Origin: JAVKFF01 sp040226215
GTDB taxonomy: Bacteria > Pseudomonadota > Alphaproteobacteria > DSM-16000 > Inquilinaceae
DNA: 40,626 nucleotides
Assembly: GCA_040226215.1 (NCBI GenBank)
Contig: JAVKFF010000227.1
Span: 1-40,626 of the forward strand
Direction of reading: 5' to 3'
Shown: piece by piece, positions 36,654 to 40,626 of the stretch
How positions within the stretch are numbered: position 1 is the stretch's first letter
Layout of the letters: each line of letters opens with the position of its first letter
The notes under the pieces: generated by a model
Databases searched by the model: none
Told to the model about the DNA's origin: nothing
What the model saw: the letters and a program-made list of their open reading frames with translations, nothing else
Translations under genes and position numbers: made by a program

Positions 36654-36682
36654 CTGACAAGTTACTGACTAGTAGGTAATAT
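36654..36682 (+). promoter_or_regulatory. Sigma70-type promoter of the Gfo/Idh-DUF993-TIM operon
   Basis: CTGACA (36654-36659), 17-base spacer, TAATAT (36677-36682). The -35 is one base from TTGACA and the -10 is one of the best in the window. The start codon is ~60 bases downstream, behind GGAGAAGG. Confidence 0.7.
36662..36679. promoter_or_regulatory. Operator-like palindrome inside the promoter spacer
   Basis: TTACTGACTAGTAGGTAA is an 18-bp near-palindrome (7 of 9 pairs). It lies between the -35 and -10 elements, the classic position for repression. It shares the half-site AGTTACT with the operator at 35454, but the half-sites are arranged in the opposite order. Binding by the same TetR protein is therefore possible but unproven. 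Confidence 0.55.
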
Positions 36683-36743
36683 AGCGAAAAATGACTGGCG
36701 GCGCGGCATTCCGGCGCGGCCCGACAACCAGAGGAGAAGGCCC

Positions 36744-37895
36744 ATGGCGGACAGGAAGATCGGCATCATCATGCACGGCGTGACCGGGCGGATGGGCATG
36801 AACCAGCATCTCATCCGCTCGATCCTGGCGATGCGGAACGAGGGCGGCATGCCCTTGCCCGACGGCAGCCGGTTGATCCCCGATCCGATCCTGGTCGGCC
36901 GCAACGCCGACAAGGTCGAGCGGCTGGCCAAGGCGCACAGGGTGGAGCGCTGGACGACGGACCTCGACGCCGCGCTGGCCAACGAGGACGACGCGATCTT
37001 CTTCGACGCGGCCTCCACCCAGCTGCGCGCGGAGCTGCTCAAGAAGGCGATTGCGGCGGGCAAGCACGTCTATTGCGAGAAGCCGATCGCCGACCGCCTG
37101 GACGTCGCCATGGACCTGGTGCGCACGGCGGAGGCCGCCGGCGTGAAGAACGGTGCGGTTCAGGACAAGCTCTGGCTGCCGGGTCTGCTGAAGCTGAGGG
37201 ACCTGAACGAGACCGGCTTTTTCGGCCGCATCCTCGATGCCCGCATCGACTTCGGCTACTGGGTGTTCGAGGGCGACTGGACACCGGCCCAGCGCCCGTC
37301 CTGGAACTACCGCAAGGAGGAGGGCGGGGGCATCATCCTCGACATGATGTGCCACTGGCGCTACGTGATCGACAATCTGTTCGGTGAGGTCGGGGCGCTC
37401 GCCTGCCGCGGCGCCACCCACATCCCCAGGCGCTGGGACGAGGCCGGCAAGGCGTATGACGCGACCGCGGACGACGCCGCCTACGCCATCGTGGAGCTGA
37501 AGAACGGCGCGGTGGTGCAGATCGCCTCGAGCTGGTGTACGCGGGTGCGGCGCGACGACCTCGTGACCTTCCAGGTGAACGGCACCAACGGCTCGGCGGT
37601 GGCGACGCTGACCGAATGCCGCATCCAGTCCCGCGAGGCGACGCCGAAGCCGGTGTGGAACCCGGACGAGAAGCAGACCATGAACTTCCTCGACGATTGG
37701 CAGGTGATGCCCGACCGCACCCCCTACGACAACGCCTTCAAGGCGCAGTGGGCGCTGTTCCTGAAGCATGTGGTGCTCGACACGCCCTTCCCCTGGAGCT
37801 TGCGCGAGGCGGCCAAGGGTGTGCAGTTCGCCGAGCTGTCGCTGAAAAGCTGGGAGGAGCGCCGCTTCGTCGACGTTCCGGCACTGGAGGGCTGA
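36744..37895 (+). CDS. Gfo/Idh/MocA family oxidoreductase
   Basis: A 383-residue NAD(P)-dependent sugar or inositol-type dehydrogenase. The N-terminal Rossmann region starts IGIIMHGVTGRMGMNQH, with the catalytic-family motif YCEKPIADRLD carrying Lys113. The C-terminal alpha/beta domain has EEGGGIILDMMCHWRYVIDNLFGE, where the usual His lies in MMCHWRY. Members oxidise or reduce a hydroxyl of a sugar or cyclitol. ATG at 36744 with GGAGAAGG upstream. First gene of a three-gene operon with the DUF993 and TIM-barrel genes, 4-5 bases or less apart. Confidence 0.93.
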   Translation: MADRKIGIIMHGVTGRMGMNQHLIRSILAMRNEGGMPLPDGSRLIPDPILVGRNADKVERLAKAHRVERWTTDLDAALANEDDAIFFDAASTQLRAELLKKAIAAGKHVYCEKPIADRLDVAMDLVRTAEAAGVKNGAVQDKLWLPGLLKLRDLNETGFFGRILDARIDFGYWVFEGDWTPAQRPSWNYRKEEGGGIILDMMCHWRYVIDNLFGEVGALACRGATHIPRRWDEAGKAYDATADDAAYAIVELKNGAVVQIASSWCTRVRRDDLVTFQVNGTNGSAVATLTECRIQSREATPKPVWNPDEKQTMNFLDDWQVMPDRTPYDNAFKAQWALFLKHVVLDTPFPWSLREAAKGVQFAELSLKSWEERRFVDVPALEG

Positions 37896-37899
37896 CCCG

Positions 37900-39057
37900 A
37901 TGGCTTCCGTCAAGCTGCCGACCGCAGACGGCGCGGTCGAGGACTACACGCTCACGGGCGAGCCGGTCGAGATCCCGGCCGGCGGTGGCGCGCGCAACCG
38001 CATCGCCTACGCGGCCGCGCACATGGTCGCCGACCCCTTCGCGGACAACGATCCCTGGTTGACGCCGGCGATCGACTGGGAGCGCACCATCGCCTATCGC
38101 CGCTATCTCTGGGATCTCGGATTCGGCGTGGCGGAGGCCATGGACACCGCCCAGCGCGGCATGGGCCTGCACTGGAAGGAAAGCCTGGAGCTGATCCGGC
38201 GCTCGCTGGAAGCCGCCGGCCCGGACGACGTCATCGCCTGCGGCTGCGGCACCGACCATCTCGACCCCGCCGACGCGCACAACGTCAACGAGGTGATCGC
38301 CGCCTACGAGCACCAGATCGAGGCGATCGAGGGCGTCGGCGGCCGGCTGATCCTGATGGCCAGCCGGGCGCTGGCGCGGGTGGCCAGCGGTCCCGACGAC
38401 TACATCCATGTCTACGACCGGCTGCTGTCGCAGGTGAGGGAGCCGGTGATCATCCACTGGCTGGGCGACATGTTCGATCCCGCGCTCGCCGGTTACTGGG
38501 GCTCCGACGATCTCGACCAGGCCATGGCGACGTGTCTTGGCATCCTCAAGACGCATGCCGACAAGGTGGACGGCATCAAGATCTCGCTGCTGGACGACCA
38601 GAAGGAGATCAAGATGCGCCGCCTGCTGCCGGACGGCGTTAAGATGTATACCGGCGACGACTTCAACTACCCGGCGCTGATCGCCGGCGACGAACACGGC
38701 TACAGCCACGCGCTGCTCGGCATCTTCGACGCCATCGCGCCGGTGGCGGCGGCCGCGCTCGGCCATCTGGCAGACGGCAACCGCAACGACTACGACCGCC
38801 TATTCCAGCCGACCGTGCCCCTGTCCCGGCACATCTTCAAGGCGCCGACCCGCTTCTACAAGACGGGCGTCGTCTTCATGGCCTATCTCAACGGCCATCA
38901 GGATCACTTCACCATGGTCGGCGGGCAGGAGAGCACGCGCTCGACCCGGCACCTGGGCGAGCTGTTCCGCCTGGCCGACAAGGCCAACCTGCTGGTCGAT
39001 CCGGAGGACGCGGCGGCCCGCTGTGGCCGGGTGATGGCCGTGCACGGGGTCGCCTGA
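37900..39057 (+). CDS. DUF993 protein, aldolase-like TIM barrel
   Basis: A 385-residue protein that I recognise as the DUF993 family, often annotated loosely as dihydrodipicolinate synthase-like. Typical segments are WLTPAIDWERTIAYRRYLWDLGFGVAEAMDTAQRGMGLHW, PVIIHWLGDMFDPALAGYWGS, VDGIKISLLD with a candidate Schiff-base Lys227, MYTGDDFNYPALIAGDE and FYKTGVVFMAYLNGHQDHF. No biochemical activity is established to my knowledge. It starts 4 bases after the dehydrogenase stop and its own stop overlaps the next start by one base (TGATG). Being between a dehydrogenase and an isomerase, it is the likely C-C cleaving or dehydrating step (inference). Confidence 0.88.
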   Translation: MASVKLPTADGAVEDYTLTGEPVEIPAGGGARNRIAYAAAHMVADPFADNDPWLTPAIDWERTIAYRRYLWDLGFGVAEAMDTAQRGMGLHWKESLELIRRSLEAAGPDDVIACGCGTDHLDPADAHNVNEVIAAYEHQIEAIEGVGGRLILMASRALARVASGPDDYIHVYDRLLSQVREPVIIHWLGDMFDPALAGYWGSDDLDQAMATCLGILKTHADKVDGIKISLLDDQKEIKMRRLLPDGVKMYTGDDFNYPALIAGDEHGYSHALLGIFDAIAPVAAAALGHLADGNRNDYDRLFQPTVPLSRHIFKAPTRFYKTGVVFMAYLNGHQDHFTMVGGQESTRSTRHLGELFRLADKANLLVDPEDAAARCGRVMAVHGVA

Positions 39058-39896
39058 TGGCGGCGCGTCCGATCACCGACCACTCCCGGCTGTCGATCAA
39101 CACCGCCACCACGCGCGAGCAGTGGACACTGGCCGAGGCGATCGACGGCTATGCCCGGCTCGGCGTCGCCGGCATCAGCCCGTGGCGCGATCAGATCGCC
39201 GAGATGGGCCTGGCCAACGCCGCCCGGGCGATCCGCGAGGCCGGGCTCGCCGTCACCGGCGTGTGCCGCGGCGGCATGTTCCCCTGGAGCGACGCGGCCG
39301 GCCGTCAGGCCATGTTGGACGACAACCGCAAAGCCATCGAGGAGGCGGCGACGCTTGCCGCCCAGTGCCTGGTGCTGGTCGTCGGCGGTCTGCCGAAGGG
39401 CTCCAAGGACCTCGCCGGCGCCCACGCCATGGTCGGGGAGGCGATCGCCGCGCTGGAGCCCGAGGCACGGGCCGCCGGCGTCAAGCTGGCGATCGAGCCG
39501 CTGCATCCGATGTACGCTGCCGACAGGGCCTGCGTGAACACGCTTTCCCACGCGCTCGACATCTGCGACCGGGTGGGCGGCGATCTCGGCGTCGCGGTGG
39601 ACGTTTACCACCTGTGGTGGGACCGTGACCTGAAGGACCAGATCGCCCGCGCCGGCAAGGCGCGCCTGCATGCCTTCCACGTCTGCGACTGGCTGGTGCC
39701 GACCCGCGACCTGCTGCTCGACCGTGGCATGATGGGCGACGGCGTGATCGATATTCCGCTCATCCGCTCCTGGGTCGAGGAGGCCGGCTATGACGGCTTC
39801 CACGAGGTGGAGATCTTCTCCTCGCTCGACTGGTGGACCAGGCCAGCCGAGGAGGTCGTGGAGACCTGCAAGGCCCGCTGCCTGACGGCGGTGTAG
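39057..39896 (+). CDS. Sugar phosphate isomerase/epimerase-like TIM barrel (2)
   Basis: A 279-residue xylose-isomerase-like barrel. Candidate metal ligands are Glu147 (LAIEPLHP), Asp182 (AVDVYHLWWD), His208 (HAFHVCDW) and Glu252 (HEVEIFS), which match the ketose epimerase / 3-keto-sugar-related barrel pattern. It differs clearly from the first barrel (31472-32302), so the two are paralogues with separate roles rather than a recent duplication. It is last in the Gfo/Idh-DUF993-TIM operon, coupled by a TGATG overlap. Confidence 0.9.
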   Translation: MAARPITDHSRLSINTATTREQWTLAEAIDGYARLGVAGISPWRDQIAEMGLANAARAIREAGLAVTGVCRGGMFPWSDAAGRQAMLDDNRKAIEEAATLAAQCLVLVVGGLPKGSKDLAGAHAMVGEAIAALEPEARAAGVKLAIEPLHPMYAADRACVNTLSHALDICDRVGGDLGVAVDVYHLWWDRDLKDQIARAGKARLHAFHVCDWLVPTRDLLLDRGMMGDGVIDIPLIRSWVEEAGYDGFHEVEIFSSLDWWTRPAEEVVETCKARCLTAV

Positions 39897-39934
39897 GCGG
39901 GGGCCTGTCTCGAGGGGACGATGCCCGGCGGCAG

Positions 39935-40063
39935 GTCCCTTATCTGCGGCGCATCACCGCGTGCTGCGCTGCGCACGGGACGACAGCAATAGTCAAGTAG
40001 CTTCAACAGCCTGCATCGTTCCGGACTCGATGCGGCGCGACGTGCCGCTGCGCGGATCCGGGA
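39935..40063. repeat. REP-like double hairpin, family B copy 1
   Basis: The left hairpin opens GTCCC and closes GGGAC around GCGGCGCATC...CTGCGCTGC. A 30-base AT-richer spacer follows, then a right hairpin from GTTCCGGA to TCCGGGAC with inner GCGGC/GCCGC pairing. It resembles the GC-rich intergenic repeats common in alphaproteobacteria. Confidence 0.65.
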
Positions 40064-40102
40064 CCGGCCGTCCGTCCTCGCCATCACCGGCGCCCGGTCG
40101 CG

Positions 40103-40202
40103 CGAGGTTCCGCATCTCCGCTTCGCTGCGTGCGGAACGACGGATAATTTTCTCATCATTTCTTCGTCGTTCCGGCCGACCGCAGGGAGAGCCGAAACCT
40201 CG
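40103..40202. repeat. REP-like double hairpin, family A copy 1
   Basis: A 100-bp unit. The left hairpin is GTTCCGCA...TGCGGAAC, the spacer AT-rich (ATAATTTTCTCATC), the right hairpin GTTCCGGC...GCCGAAAC with one substitution in the last arm. The ends CGAGGTTCC and the AACCTCG side are inverted relative to one another. Confidence 0.8.
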
Positions 40203-40236
40203 ATGGGCTAGGCTGGGACTTCGACGATGACGGGCG

Positions 40237-40336
40237 CGAGGTTCCGCATCTCCGCTGCGCTACGTGCGGAACGACGGATAATTTTCTCATCAATTCTTCG
40301 TCGTTCCGGCCGACCGCGGGGAGAGCCGGAACCTCG
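40237..40336. repeat. REP-like double hairpin, family A copy 2
   Basis: A 100-bp unit nearly identical to copy 1. Both 8-bp stems (GTTCCGCA/TGCGGAAC and GTTCCGGC/GCCGGAAC) are perfect and the AT-rich spacer is conserved. Confidence 0.82.
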
Positions 40337-40370
40337 CGCGGCCTGGCGGCGGCGGATGAGAAGACGACCT

Positions 40371-40473
40371 CGAGGTTCCGCATCTCCGCTGCGCTCCGTG
40401 CGGAACGACGGGTTTCCATTTCACAAACCATCCACCGTCGTTCCGGCCGACCGCAGGGAGAGCCGGAACCTCG
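40371..40473. repeat. REP-like double hairpin, family A copy 3
   Basis: A 103-bp unit. Both stems match copy 2, but the spacer differs completely (GGTTTCCATTTCACAAACCATCC region), so selection or mobility acts on the hairpins rather than the spacer. Confidence 0.82.
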
Positions 40474-40511
40474 CGCGGCCGGGCTGCGACTCGGGCGAAG
40501 ACGGCAGGGCG

Positions 40512-40626
40512 GTCCCGGGTCTGCAGCGCATCACGACGTGCTGCGCTGCGCACGGGACGACGGGGAAGTTCCCAGAATAAGCAAGGCTGTCGTCCCGGGC
40601 GCGATGCGGCGCGTAGTGCCGCTTCG
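40512..40626. repeat. REP-like double hairpin, family B copy 2 (cut by window end)
   Basis: The left hairpin runs GTCCCG...CGGGAC with a perfect inner stem GCAGCGCA/TGCGCTGC. After a spacer the right half begins TCGTCCCGGGCGCGATGCGGCGCG and is truncated by the end of the window. Confidence 0.7.

Larger units (their letters stand above)
36540..36743. other. Intergenic region before the Gfo/Idh/MocA operon
   Basis: About 200 bases with no gene. It contains a well-formed promoter (36654-36682) and an operator-like palindrome (36662-36679). Confidence 0.6.
39897..40626. other. Gene-free region packed with REP-like hairpin elements
   Basis: About 730 bases with no credible gene; all open frames cross palindromic repeats. 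It contains two families of double-hairpin elements nested B-A-A-A-B. The window ends within the last copy. Confidence 0.8.

Noticed and set aside
40103..40473. Regularly spaced repeats suggesting a CRISPR array
   Set aside because: Units are ~100 bp with two internal hairpins each and are separated by about 34 bp. The repeat lengths, the internal palindromes and the near-identical AT-rich centres of two copies do not fit 24-37-bp CRISPR repeats with unique spacers, and there are no cas genes.

Overview
The window reads as chromosomal DNA of a GC-rich alphaproteobacterium, most plausibly a Rhodospirillales-like heterotroph. The evidence is the very high GC with long antisense shadow frames, a canonical EcfG-type stress promoter (GGAAC-N17-CGTT), and several transporter and catabolic families common in that class (tripartite tricarboxylate transporter, DUF993, dipeptide ABC systems). 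No rRNA, tRNA, CRISPR array, insertion sequence or prophage was seen. The first ~80 bases are almost pure C tracts and look like a contig edge or sequencing artefact.

Layout. (1) 127-3100: permease and ATPase of a SsuBC/TauBC-type ABC importer followed by a TRZ/ATZ-type amidohydrolase, then a small exported protein (3303-3662). (2) 3666-5192, minus: ArsR regulator, AHSA1/SRPBCC protein and glutathione S-transferase in one overlapping operon with a palindromic operator. (3) 5620-10645: an ABC exporter half-transporter and a five-PAS hybrid histidine kinase. (4) 10682-12682, minus: a single-domain response regulator and a RadC/JAB protein with a ~300-residue N-terminal extension I do not recognise. 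(5) 13055-21545: a GntR/UTRA regulator, a divergent dipeptide-type ABC transporter (ATPases and the anhydromuramate kinase anmK on minus; binding protein and two permeases on plus) and an EamA exporter; this looks like peptide or muropeptide uptake and recycling. (6) 21651-23758: two broken genes meeting tail to tail, a truncated amino-acid binding protein and a frameshifted TPR/ATP-grasp-like gene that has lost its 3' end. (7) 24140-28192: a VWA protein with Ig-like repeats and an Ala/Glu repeat linker, a small conserved protein, and two genes downstream of an EcfG-type promoter.

(8) 28245-39896 is the most interesting part: a catabolic island of unknown substrate. It combines a tripartite tricarboxylate-type transporter, two xylose-isomerase-like TIM barrels, a divergent enolase-superfamily protein, an epimerase-like Rossmann protein, a TetR regulator, a DapA-like lyase, a Gfo/Idh/MocA dehydrogenase and a DUF993 protein. 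Two nearly identical 20-bp palindromes (17 of 20 identical) lie upstream of the transporter and of the DapA-like gene, and a third palindrome sits inside a well-formed promoter before the dehydrogenase. The simplest model is uptake of a sugar acid or modified carbohydrate, oxidation and isomerisation, then retro-aldol cleavage or dehydration, with TetR sensing the substrate. That model is inference.

(9) 39897-40626 is gene-free and packed with REP-like double-hairpin elements of two families, nested as one copy of family B, three of family A, then a second B copy cut by the window end.
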